Assembly (NCBI GenBank): GCA_947460915.1
Contig: CANHKJ010000028.1
Coordinates: 1-18,999 of the forward strand
DNA length: 18,999 bases
Source of the DNA: Verrucomicrobiia bacterium
GTDB taxonomy: Bacteria > Verrucomicrobiota > Verrucomicrobiia > Verrucomicrobiales > Akkermansiaceae
Direction: 5' to 3'
The position numbers were made by a program, and so were the translations under genes. Shown in pieces: positions 6,804-15,006 of this stretch (its first letter is position 1; each line of letters opens with the position of its first letter). Under the pieces are notes generated by a model, which was not told the origin of the DNA, searched no databases, and saw only the letters and a list, made by a program, of their open reading frames with translations.

Positions 6804-7937
6804 ATGGACGAAGAACCTATTATCAAACTAGGCACCTCAGACTCGTCGCAGTCTAGCCGCCGTGTTACTCGTTTAGAAGATGTAAAAAAAAATCGAACTC
6901 CCGATCTTGCGGACTCTCTGCGTCGGTTCAAAAGGCCCAGCGTCCGGATCGTCGAGGAACAAGAAAGCATATCCCCTCAACAGGATGAGCCTTTAGTCAT
7001 GCCGGAGCAAACTCGCAGAAAAAACTTCGAGGGCAAAAGCATCGAATACAACATCGATGAAATCATGCAGCAAGACGTGTATGATCCAAATGCCATCGAA
7101 AAAGAATGGGGAGAAAAAACCAAAACTATACCCGTCGGCTGGATTTCGCTCTTTTCCACAATTATCATCGCCGCGCTCGTCTACATCGGATACCTACTAT
7201 TCACCAGCGAAGAGAAGGAAGCACAAATCGTACAGCATCAGAAAACAAGCGTTCGCATCAACGAGATGGAGGAAAGCGACGCGCGCGCTGTCGTGACAGC
7301 CATCGATCAGACCGTCAAATCCTATCTGGCCGCCTCTACTATCGAGGAAAAATTGCGCTACGTGCGCGATCCTGATGTCATGAAATTACGCATGATGCAT
7401 CACTACTACACCCGCCCTATCACCCCTCTCAAGGCCATTACCACCACGGGTTATGAACCCTTAACTTTGGGCGGAAAAACTTTTTGGCGCGTCGTCGCTC
7501 CAATCGATGAGACAAAAGGTGAAGCCTTACTCATCGAGCAAATCGAGAAGGATCAAGTCAAGATCGACTGGGAGAGCCACGTCTACTACCAACCCATGAC
7601 TTGGGAAAACTACATCATCGAAAAGCCTAGCCAGTCCATTGCGTTCCGCCTCAACATCGAGCCAACCAATCGCTATCTGATGGAGTTTTCAGACGAATCG
7701 CGATGGTGCTGCTACGAACTAACAGAAAAAGATAGCAGTGAAAAACTCTACGGCTATGTAGCGCGGAATTCACAAGCCTACGTCGCCATTCATAAATCGT
7801 ATCTCGCCGGCAAGCGCACATTCATCCTCCGCATCCAAACTAGCAAAACGCTTAAATCACCCGATTCTGTCGTGATTGATAAATACATCAGCAACGACAT
7901 TTACCGAATTACTCCTCCCACCACCATTGAAGATTGA
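6804..7937 (+). CDS. Single-pass membrane protein of unknown function
   Basis: I do not recognise this 377-residue protein. Residues 1-108 are polar, charged and probably disordered and cytoplasmic (for example RRVTRLEDVKKNRTPDL). One clear transmembrane helix spans about 110-133 (VGWISLFSTIIIAALVYIGYLLF). The 240-residue C-terminal part is soluble and probably periplasmic, with mixed alpha/beta composition: a helical start (about 155-205, including YLAASTIEEKLRYVRDPDVM) followed by strands with many aromatic residues. The ATG at 6804 is chosen because the upstream frame (from 6720) runs into the divergent gene. It precedes the phosphotransferase-like gene by one nucleotide (TGATATG), which implies translational coupling and a shared role. 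No Shine-Dalgarno sequence is seen. Confidence 0.8.
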   Translation: MDEEPIIKLGTSDSSQSSRRVTRLEDVKKNRTPDLADSLRRFKRPSVRIVEEQESISPQQDEPLVMPEQTRRKNFEGKSIEYNIDEIMQQDVYDPNAIEKEWGEKTKTIPVGWISLFSTIIIAALVYIGYLLFTSEEKEAQIVQHQKTSVRINEMEESDARAVVTAIDQTVKSYLAASTIEEKLRYVRDPDVMKLRMMHHYYTRPITPLKAITTTGYEPLTLGGKTFWRVVAPIDETKGEALLIEQIEKDQVKIDWESHVYYQPMTWENYIIEKPSQSIAFRLNIEPTNRYLMEFSDESRWCCYELTEKDSSEKLYGYVARNSQAYVAIHKSYLAGKRTFILRIQTSKTLKSPDSVVIDKYISNDIYRITPPTTIED

Positions 7938-7938
7938 T

Positions 7939-10092
7939 ATGCCAAGCTCCACTCCACGTGCACGTCACTGCATCTATGGCGTGATCTTTTTCCTGCTCTG
8001 CCAATACCTAAGCGGTCTCTACCGACTAGCGTTTAGCTCCAGTGGCATGGACAATAAATTCAGCGCTCTCGCCCGCGAGAAACACCTACTGTTTCTGTTA
8101 GGAGAAAATCTTTACGCCATCATCGCGTACACGCTCCTAGGATGCTTCGCCTATTTTCTCATCCTGCCGCTATGGCAGCGTTGGGAAAAGATCTCATCAC
8201 GCCAAGGAATTTGGTCGATCTTGCGCGCCTTCACACTCACGTGGTGCTTTCATCTTTTCTGCTTGTTGCGCCTTTCACGCACGCGCCCCTACTTTTTGCA
8301 CGAATCCGAATTCGGCCAATGGTATTATCACTTGTGCGACTGGCTTCCTGAATGGCTCGCCTATTTTACCTTCTCGTTGCTGCCCATGGCCTACATCTTG
8401 TTCGCTATCGGATGGCATTTTTATCGTTGGAAATCTCACCACCGCCCCCACCGCATTGCCTTCGGTATCCTGATCAGCCTCTCACTCGTAACACTCTCCT
8501 CGTCACTCATACCTCAGACGAAACCACCGCTCACCGCGAAATCTTCGCAAAAATCGTGGAACGTTCTCATCATCGGCTCGGACTCACTCCGCGGTGACCG
8601 CCTCGGCTTTACCGGCTATCGTCCCCAACGCACCGATGGCATCGCAGCCGCTGGCGTGTCGCCCACCATCGATGCCCTCGCCGCAAGCTCACAAGTTTTC
8701 ACTCATTGCTTCACACCCATCGCCTCCACGCTTGAGTCAAATACGAGCATGCACAGCTCACAATACCCCCACACTCACGGCTTCCGCCACATGTATCCGG
8801 GAAAAGCACAAGTCGAAACTACTACGAAGATCGTAGAACCGATGGCCGCCATTTTGCAAAAGCAAGGCTATCACACTTCTGCCATTGGCGACTGGTGCGC
8901 TGGCTTTTACCAAATGATGCCACTGGGGCACGAGGATATCTCCGTATCATCCTTCGATAGTTTTCAAATCTACATGAGTCAGGCCGTGATCCTCGCGCAC
9001 TTTGTAATCCCGCTCTATTTCGATAACTCCGTCGGCTATCGCATTTTTCCCGAGATCCAATCGTTCGCTCAATTCGTCACACCAGAAATCGTCACCTCGC
9101 GCGTCGAGAAAAAAATCGCCACCATGGCCTCCTCCGGCCAACCGTTTTACAGCCACGTTTTCTACTCCTGCAATCATCTCCCCTATCGCACCATGGAGCC
9201 CTATAACAGCATGTTTGCCAATCCTCTCTACCAAGGAAAAAACAAAACATCTGTGGACTTTGACATCGATGAATTCATCGGCGGCACCGACCTCGAAAAC
9301 AAATGGAACAAGCTCACGCCCGCCGACGCCCAACAAATTTCCGCCCTCTACGATGGCTGCACGCGCCAGTTCGATGACTGCGTCAAAAGCATTCTTGAGG
9401 CACTCAAAAAACACGGTCTCGACCAAAACACCATCGTCATCATCAACTCCGATCACGGCGATGATCTCTACGAACCGGGAGCCACGCTCGGTCATGGCCT
9501 AAGTTTTCACGGCGGTGATCAGACCAATCACACACCCCTCATCGTCTACGTTCCTGGTCTGCCTCAACAGACCTTTCCGCAGATCGTTCGCAGCATCGAC
9601 CTCGCCCCGAGCATTCTCGACCTCGTCAAGGCACCGCGCCCTGCATCATGGGAGGGACAAAGTTTTGCGCCTTGGTTCAGCGATCGTAGCCAAGCAAAAT
9701 CGCGACCATTTTTCGCCGAAACCGGATTTCCCTTCATCCAATTTCGCGTGGAAAATGTCGAGCGCCCCAAACTCCCACCGATGGATGAACTCAACTTCAT
9801 CGATGACCAATACGACTACCACTTCGTCCTGCGCCCCGAATACGAACAGCCCTTGGTCGATGCCAAAGAGCGCATGCTGCGCACCGAGAACTGGAAAATC
9901 ATCCTCACCCCCACTGCAAGCGGCGGGCGACATTATCGACTCTATCACATTGCGCAGGACAAACACTGCGAACGTAACGTCGCCGCCGATCACCCAGAAG
10001 TGTTAGCCACCATGCAAAAAGCCCTCGACCGCTGGGTCGATGAACGCACCGAATCCAGCATCGAAGAAATTTTCCCGCAAGGTGAGCCGTGA
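7939..10092 (+). CDS. Alkaline-phosphatase-superfamily membrane enzyme with Thr-type active site (sulfatase/LtaS/EptA-like)
   Basis: This 717-residue protein has about five N-terminal transmembrane helices (roughly 11-32, 50-78, 93-112, 138-162, 172-191) and a large extracytoplasmic domain of the sulfatase/alkaline phosphatase superfamily. Metal-binding signatures are NVLIIGSDSLRGD (Asp215) and IINSDHGDD (Asp505, His506). Later histidines are at 519, 524 and 531. Where sulfatases have C/S-x-P-x-R, this protein reads STLESN (263-268), so the nucleophile aligns with Thr264, as in lipoteichoic acid synthase and phosphoethanolamine transferases. The single acid in SDS, instead of the sulfatase DD, agrees. 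The 5-TM plus ectodomain layout is that of LtaS/EptA. I infer transfer or hydrolysis of a phospho-group on an envelope lipid or glycan; database tools may label it sulfatase. Start 7939 is coupled to the previous stop. Confidence 0.85.
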   Translation: MPSSTPRARHCIYGVIFFLLCQYLSGLYRLAFSSSGMDNKFSALAREKHLLFLLGENLYAIIAYTLLGCFAYFLILPLWQRWEKISSRQGIWSILRAFTLTWCFHLFCLLRLSRTRPYFLHESEFGQWYYHLCDWLPEWLAYFTFSLLPMAYILFAIGWHFYRWKSHHRPHRIAFGILISLSLVTLSSSLIPQTKPPLTAKSSQKSWNVLIIGSDSLRGDRLGFTGYRPQRTDGIAAAGVSPTIDALAASSQVFTHCFTPIASTLESNTSMHSSQYPHTHGFRHMYPGKAQVETTTKIVEPMAAILQKQGYHTSAIGDWCAGFYQMMPLGHEDISVSSFDSFQIYMSQAVILAHFVIPLYFDNSVGYRIFPEIQSFAQFVTPEIVTSRVEKKIATMASSGQPFYSHVFYSCNHLPYRTMEPYNSMFANPLYQGKNKTSVDFDIDEFIGGTDLENKWNKLTPADAQQISALYDGCTRQFDDCVKSILEALKKHGLDQNTIVIINSDHGDDLYEPGATLGHGLSFHGGDQTNHTPLIVYVPGLPQQTFPQIVRSIDLAPSILDLVKAPRPASWEGQSFAPWFSDRSQAKSRPFFAETGFPFIQFRVENVERPKLPPMDELNFIDDQYDYHFVLRPEYEQPLVDAKERMLRTENWKIILTPTASGGRHYRLYHIAQDKHCERNVAADHPEVLATMQKALDRWVDERTESSIEEIFPQGEP

Positions 10093-10164
10093 CACAAGGG
10101 CGGCAGAGCTTCTAAAATACGCCTTGTTCAACGAACGTAAGATCATGCTCACGACCACCTTCGA

Positions 10165-10359
10165 TCAACGGCTGGAGCCCTTAAAAGAAGCATCCTTTTT
10201 CTTCCGCCCACTTGACGAAGCCACGGAAACTTTCCTCGTAAACGGACCATTCGTCGATTTGGCCATCCGTTCCACCTGGGCGTAAGCTTCTTCCGAGGTC
10301 GTCATAGGCATCGATGAGCGAGCGATCGCGATCTGGTTCAGGTAGGAGAGCTTGTTCAT
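10165..10359 (-). CDS. Possible small hypothetical protein (64 aa)
   Basis: The frame reads MNKLSYLNQIAIARSSMPMT... and ends in a Lys/Ser-rich tail. Its first 27 codons use G or C at the third position about 21 times, consistent with coding. There is no Shine-Dalgarno sequence, no recognised domain and no membrane segment. Overlapping frames on both strands are also open, so this could be spurious. Confidence 0.35.
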   Translation of the reverse strand: MNKLSYLNQIAIARSSMPMTTSEEAYAQVERMAKSTNGPFTRKVSVASSSGRKKKDASFKGSSR

Positions 10360-10447
10360 TCAAATGCAAGAATCAGTTAACTCAATTTTCTGCCACTTGC
10401 AAAGAAAAACGATGAAACACTATACTCAGGAAGGGCGATCAATTAAT

Positions 10448-10478
10448 GGTGGAAATTTCGAGCAATCAAATTTCAACC
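10448..10478. terminator. Inverted repeat between convergent genes
   Basis: GGTGGAAATTT (10448-10458) pairs with AAATTTCAACC (10468-10478) around a 9-nt loop, 10 of 11 positions paired (one G/A mismatch). It lies 39 bp past the stop of the leftward propeller-cytochrome gene, so it may end that transcript, although the stem core is AT-rich and there is no clear T-tract. Confidence 0.35.
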
Positions 10479-10517
10479 GGCTCATTCAAACTCACAAGAG
10501 CTATCGTCACGACATAT

Positions 10518-13085
10518 TCACTTCAAACTCTGGATGTAGAGGATCACGCTTTTGAGCTCGGATTCGCTTAAGACGCCGGCGTAGCTGGCCATGCCGAGTT
10601 CGTAGCCACTCACGATTTGGGCTTCGGGTTGGAGAATGGCTTGGCGCAAGTACGCTTCATCGGCGATCGCACTGCTGCCATCTTTGAAGCTGCGTTTGTT
10701 GCCGGCAATGCCTTTCCACGTCGGACCACTGTGGCCTTCTTTGGTGCCATCGGATGAATGACAGGCGATGCAGCCGAAGCGGGTCACGGTGGCAACTCCA
10801 CGGGCCACGCTTGGCGGCTCGGCATCGCTGCTTTGTTTGACCGAAGCGATGGAACCATCGAGCTGTGGTGGCGAAAAGCCCCACTCGATCCATGGCGCAG
10901 GCTGTGGATTGGCGACGGTAAAATAAACTGGCGTCGCTTCACTGGAAACACCTTTGACGCGGATGTGATGGATGAGCTCCAGCTGCATGGTCGGCTTCAA
11001 ATGGGGGATGTGAATGAACACACTTTTGCCATCTTTCGATAGCCACGTTTTGCCCGTCGCCACAACATCCACTCCTTGGCTACCATCGCGCTTGAATCTT
11101 GGGGAACCGTAGGCAGGGGATCGGCGGTATTGCCACTCGCGCGCTTGGATTTTTTCGGCATCGATGCTGCTCGGATCGATCGCTGCATCGAAGCGCAGGA
11201 CGATCCCTTGTGCAACGATCATCGCATCGATTGGTTGCGCCAAGTGACCACTGCTAGGGCGTAGGCGGCCGATGCCCTCGAAGGGTTCGACGCGTGAATC
11301 ATAAATGCGAAAACCTGTTAGCCAAATGCTCCCATCAATGGGATGAGTGCGTGCATGTAGAATCGGCAATCCCGTTTCGATGCCTAACGGAATCACCGAG
11401 CCCTGCTTGCTCGGCCAGGTGCCGCTCGGCCGCACCAAGAACAAGCGACCTGTGCCATACGAGATATTCATCAGCCCACCTTCCCAAGCTGCAAAGGCCG
11501 TTTTTCTCATCCACAAGGGCGACGCCGAAGAGGTGTCTTGCTCATGAGGAATCCACGCTGCAGGGGGAACCAACGCATTTTCACCACGACCGCCAAACCC
11601 ATAACTGCCGCCTTTGACGAGAGGAAAAATACCAGACGAAGGCACGTAGTTGCCTTGTTGATCCGACATCGCGAGATTGCCATTTTGAGGATCACGTGCG
11701 AAAAATGGTTCGCGTGCGTATTGCGCAATCGTCTCGATCGACTTGCCATCGGCCGCAATGGCAAACACCGCACCGCCATGTGGACTGCCTGGACCTTTTT
11801 CACGAACTCCTGGCTGCGGTAGTGCAATGCCGCCGATCGAAGCCCATGTGCGCCCTGTTTCATCCACTTCCATATCTAACGGATAGCCGCGTGTGCTGAC
11901 CGTTTGCGTCATCAGACTGCTGTGGTTCTCATAAAAATCCGTCTCGCCATCACCGTTGCGATCGTGCAAGCGAACCAAGCCCGAACGTGAAAAAACTTGA
12001 ATCGTCTCGCCCACATGGCCGATCGACAATGGTTCACAAAGCCCCGCCGCGATGCGTTTCCACGCGACGCGTTTTGCCGAAGGCGCCAGCAGCCAAACAT
12101 CGCCACAGAAGGTGACCACCGCACATTTTCCCGATGGCAAAAAAGTAATGTCCGCAGGTCGCACGCGACGTCGCCATGGATTATCTAAGGGCAGCGCCAT
12201 GCGATCCATCGTCCAACCCGGCCCTGAGCGCTCAGATTCTTGGATCGTAGTCTCGATCGATTGCGACCAAAGCTTGACCTTTCCTTTTGCTACTATAGTT
12301 GTAGTAGATAATTCTTTGATCGGTTGATCCGAATACGCCAAGGTCACAAGACGCTCATGAGTCGATGCCGCAAGAGTAGCGATCACATGGCCCTTGGCAC
12401 TAGCCAGACGCAGGCCCGCGTGATTGGAAGTAATCACTTGCTTGTCACTGCGGGCTTGTTGAGCGCTGGTGATGGTGAACTCACCCTTCGCGGCAAGAAA
12501 GACGAGTTCTTTTCCTGCATCGATCGCAAAATTTCGCAACAAGTTCCCGCCGCTCAGCGCATACCATTCCTTCACCTGAGTTGTGCCGATGCGATAGTGC
12601 AACACAGGAGTCGTGCCCGAAACATCGTAGCCGAGAAATTTCCTCTCACTCGCTTCCAGTCCACCGCGGCCTTTTTCACTGCCAAAGTCGGGGCGCGGAT
12701 CGCTGAGAACCACTTCCGCATTCACACCGATTCCGGGCAGAGCCGGCACTAACAGTTTTCCCGCAGTAGCTGGTCGCGGCAAGATCGCTCCTGCTTTTTT
12801 TGTAGGTTCATACCATGACGCCTGCGCCATCAAATTTAACGAAATCGGTTCTTTGTTTGCTGGTGCCGAAAACCAAGTGACGGGACGCAGCAATTCTTGA
12901 TCAAACAACAAATACTGCTCCTCGCTCAATCGAAGCAACAATCCCCGCGCCACCAAATCACCATTTCCGGCATCGAGCGAAGTCGCGTGCACAGGCATAC
13001 TCGGATCAAAAAACAAGCCAGTTTTCGCGGCTGAAAGTGGATGAGCCAACAGCAAGGAGATAATGAATAAACATAAAGGCCTCAT
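10518..13085 (-). CDS. Secreted beta-propeller protein with C-terminal cytochrome c domain (PVC heme-binding type)
   Basis: An 855-residue exported protein. A Sec signal peptide (MRPLCLFIISLLLAHPLSAA) supports the ATG at 13085; the frame is open further upstream to 13160. An N-terminal beta-rich domain (about 22-290) resembles those found in PVC cytochrome proteins. It is followed by a propeller with FLPSGKCAVVTFCGDVWLL (315-333), EPLSIG (351-356) and RLHDRNGDGETDFYE (372-386), typical of PVC-type heme-binding propellers. A single c-type heme site, CIACH (772-776), with likely axial Met832 (LGMASYAG), gives a C-terminal cytochrome c domain resembling the one fused to cytochrome oxidase subunit II. 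Such proteins are thought to pass electrons from carbohydrate oxidation in the periplasm; the donor is unknown. It follows the DUF4832-like gene by 77 bp on the same strand. Confidence 0.87.
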   Translation of the reverse strand: MRPLCLFIISLLLAHPLSAAKTGLFFDPSMPVHATSLDAGNGDLVARGLLLRLSEEQYLLFDQELLRPVTWFSAPANKEPISLNLMAQASWYEPTKKAGAILPRPATAGKLLVPALPGIGVNAEVVLSDPRPDFGSEKGRGGLEASERKFLGYDVSGTTPVLHYRIGTTQVKEWYALSGGNLLRNFAIDAGKELVFLAAKGEFTITSAQQARSDKQVITSNHAGLRLASAKGHVIATLAASTHERLVTLAYSDQPIKELSTTTIVAKGKVKLWSQSIETTIQESERSGPGWTMDRMALPLDNPWRRRVRPADITFLPSGKCAVVTFCGDVWLLAPSAKRVAWKRIAAGLCEPLSIGHVGETIQVFSRSGLVRLHDRNGDGETDFYENHSSLMTQTVSTRGYPLDMEVDETGRTWASIGGIALPQPGVREKGPGSPHGGAVFAIAADGKSIETIAQYAREPFFARDPQNGNLAMSDQQGNYVPSSGIFPLVKGGSYGFGGRGENALVPPAAWIPHEQDTSSASPLWMRKTAFAAWEGGLMNISYGTGRLFLVRPSGTWPSKQGSVIPLGIETGLPILHARTHPIDGSIWLTGFRIYDSRVEPFEGIGRLRPSSGHLAQPIDAMIVAQGIVLRFDAAIDPSSIDAEKIQAREWQYRRSPAYGSPRFKRDGSQGVDVVATGKTWLSKDGKSVFIHIPHLKPTMQLELIHHIRVKGVSSEATPVYFTVANPQPAPWIEWGFSPPQLDGSIASVKQSSDAEPPSVARGVATVTRFGCIACHSSDGTKEGHSGPTWKGIAGNKRSFKDGSSAIADEAYLRQAILQPEAQIVSGYELGMASYAGVLSESELKSVILYIQSLK

Positions 13086-13162
13086 AGAACGAAGAGAATC
13101 GCAAGCAGCATACTTCGATTGCTCACAGAAACAAGATCTAACGAAAAGAACACAGCGCAATG

Positions 13163-14608
13163 CTATGGCGCTTCCAAAGTAATCTTACCCAGTCGATAGC
13201 GGCGTTGTCCATCGTGCCCATCGAGAGGCAGCGCGATCTGCGGTGTGCCATCTCTGCTACCAACTGAAATGAAAAGGTCATAATTGCCCGGCTTGGTCGT
13301 GGGGGCGACCAGTCCGATGGTGAATGCACTCTCCCATTTTGTGATCGGATTCACTCCGGGAGCGCCGACCTTGAGACAGCGCATGTCGAGTGATTCGTCG
13401 CTAAGCACAGAAACGATACCACCTTTCTCATCTTTGATGGTAAGACAAGGATAACCTCCGGGGTAGCAAGGAGCCACACCTTGGTTCGACCAAGTCCACT
13501 CGACCTTGAATACCTGTGGGGTTCCGATTTTCACCGACTTCGGCCAGGACACTTCCATCGGCTGAAGTCGATAGCCCATGCGCAAGTTGATCTTGTCAAT
13601 GGTCTCACGGTTTTCATTCAGAATCTCCCTCGGCTGACCGTGGATCGACATAAAACTCGCGTGATAGTCCTCAACCGATTTGAGCAGAAGTTCGCCGCTC
13701 CATGCCTGCCGCCCCTTCGATCCGGCGTAGTGTTCGTGTTCGAGAATGACAGGCAAGGTCGGCCAAAATGACTGTGCCATTTCGGCGTGATACCAAGATC
13801 GTGGCGGCGGTTGCACGAGGATGCTGTCATCGCGCAAGGTCACTCCACGGGAGAGCGCATAGTCGGTGATCGGAAAATTTTTCCCGGGTATATCGTGTCC
13901 CGCAAAATCATCACTGATGCAGAGTAGTGTTTTCTTGAAGTGCTTCTGGTGCAGATCGATGTGAAGCTTCTGGAGCGCGATGTTGTCCTGCTGGCTACTC
14001 ATGAACGTATGGCCCTCGCCCCACATGCCATAGGTGCCGACATCGATGAATGCGACATTCGGATTTTCATCATACCGCTTGGCCGCAGCAGCGAGAAAGG
14101 CATTGAGTTTTTCCAAATAGATCGGGTCGTCAAAAATCGGATCCCACGTTTGACTCATCGGCACACGGCCTCTGTTGAACTCGTAGAATGTTCCTTTTGC
14201 ACCTGCATTTTTGACCCATTCGGGTGTGGCATATTTCATCCAGTTTTCCGAGGTGGTGAATCGAAAAGCAATGCGCTTGCCCTTGGCGATCCAGCGTTGG
14301 GCGGGCGTATCGAGGATCGCCCAATTGAATTTTCCTTCCTCCGGTTCCAGATAAGCCCACGGGAGCCGCAGATATACTGTAGATAGACCAGGGAAGTCTT
14401 CGAGAATGTCCGATGGCTCCAACTGCGATCCGTAGTTAGCGGGCACGTTCGAGTAAAAATGCATCGTCCATCCCATCGCAGGATTCACCAAGGCCGCCCC
14501 CGTATCAACGGTCCGAATCGTCTCTCTCTCGATTACAACAACAGGAGTCTCCTGCGCGCCAATACCATCAAAAGCGAGGCAAAATAAAATGGGCAGATAG
14601 AATTTCAT
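13163..14608 (-). CDS. Secreted DUF4832-like glycosidase-type TIM-barrel protein
   Basis: A 481-residue exported protein with a signal peptide (MKFYLPILFCLAFDGIGAQ) that fixes the start at 14608; the ATG at 14641 gives a poor leader. The barrel region contains NPAMGW (42-47), YLRLPWAYLEPEEGKFNW (79-96), YATPEWV and FIDVGTYGMWGEGH (187-200). Glu198 in WGE is a plausible acid/base, and Glu290 in VILEHEHY a plausible second carboxylate. These fit beta-galactosidase-like (GH42/DUF4832-like) folds of planctomycetes and Verrucomicrobiota. The C-terminal 130 residues form a beta-sandwich (EVSWPKSVKIGTPQVFKVEW...). The substrate is unknown. It precedes the propeller-cytochrome gene and follows the DUF1080 gene on the same strand, suggesting a secreted carbohydrate-processing set. 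Confidence 0.83.
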   Translation of the reverse strand: MKFYLPILFCLAFDGIGAQETPVVVIERETIRTVDTGAALVNPAMGWTMHFYSNVPANYGSQLEPSDILEDFPGLSTVYLRLPWAYLEPEEGKFNWAILDTPAQRWIAKGKRIAFRFTTSENWMKYATPEWVKNAGAKGTFYEFNRGRVPMSQTWDPIFDDPIYLEKLNAFLAAAAKRYDENPNVAFIDVGTYGMWGEGHTFMSSQQDNIALQKLHIDLHQKHFKKTLLCISDDFAGHDIPGKNFPITDYALSRGVTLRDDSILVQPPPRSWYHAEMAQSFWPTLPVILEHEHYAGSKGRQAWSGELLLKSVEDYHASFMSIHGQPREILNENRETIDKINLRMGYRLQPMEVSWPKSVKIGTPQVFKVEWTWSNQGVAPCYPGGYPCLTIKDEKGGIVSVLSDESLDMRCLKVGAPGVNPITKWESAFTIGLVAPTTKPGNYDLFISVGSRDGTPQIALPLDGHDGQRRYRLGKITLEAP

Positions 14609-14633
14609 GAGAGAGGAGAATTGTGCTACGCGC

Positions 14634-14648
14634 GATCGCAACGCGATC
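14634..14648. promoter_or_regulatory. GATCGC-N3-GCGATC dyad upstream of the DUF4832-like gene
   Basis: GATCGC (14634-14639) and GCGATC (14643-14648) form a perfect 6-bp dyad with a 3-bp centre, overlapping the palindrome GCGATCGC (14632-14639). It lies about 25 bp upstream of the start codon, where an operator could act. No promoter hexamers are convincing here. Confidence 0.25.
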
Positions 14649-15006
14649 TATCAACTGGCATCAAGCATCCTCGACGGCAAGAATCGGCGCTGTCTGATGA
14701 TTTGACCAACACCCAGCTAGCACTGAAATAAACTATGGGCTGCTAATAAGAAACGAGCTGAGGCTGCCGCCTGCCAATCAAGAAGCCTCTACTTTGACCT
14801 ACTTAACTAAATCAACTTCATCTCCATTCACCAACAGACCGACACAAGAACCGAGCCACTCGCCACTGCTCTGGCAGCGAGCACCCAGGGGTAGGAGCAT
14901 AGCGCTCCAACCCTGGGCTATGAGACGGAATCCCTTTGGGATTCAAGAATTGTCGATCAACAGCTTGTTGAATATGGTTGGATTTTCCCGTTTTGGGAAA
15001 CCCGAA
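14649..15006. other. Intergenic gap between DUF1080 and DUF4832-like genes
   Basis: About 358 bp downstream of the DUF1080 stop. It holds the multi-hairpin element at 14859-14944. The rest (14649-14858) shows no ORF or clear signal. A 361-residue frame on the + strand begins here but is antisense to the DUF1080 gene and is not believed. Confidence 0.5.
14859..14944 (-). repeat. Multi-hairpin intergenic element (REP-like), possible 3' end of DUF1080 mRNA
   Basis: Three inverted-repeat units lie end to end. The first is CTCG...CTGC-TCTG-GCAG CGAG (14859-14881). The second has outer arms CCCAGGG (14884-14890) / CCCTGGG (14911-14917) enclosing GGAGC (14894-14898) / GCTCC (14904-14908). The third is GAATCCC (14928-14934), loop TTT, GGGATTC (14938-14944), a perfect 7-bp stem. 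The block is 62 bp past the DUF1080 stop, so it would lie in that mRNA's 3' region. The tight architecture and GC-rich arms resemble dispersed intergenic repeats. Only one copy is in this window, so repetition is not shown here. Confidence 0.55.

Larger units (their letters stand above)
10093..10517. other. Gap between convergent genes
   Basis: About 425 bp between the phosphotransferase-like gene and the propeller-cytochrome gene, which converge. It holds one possible small leftward ORF (10165-10359) and an inverted repeat at 10448-10478, both listed. The 10370-10517 part is AT-richer than its surroundings and shows no ORF. Confidence 0.5.

Noticed and set aside
8947..9495. 182-residue minus-strand frame
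   Set aside because: It is antisense to the catalytic domain of the phosphotransferase-like enzyme, and its composition is that of a shadow frame.
13940..14386. 148-residue + strand frame
   Set aside because: Antisense to the DUF4832-like gene, which has a signal peptide and recognisable motifs.
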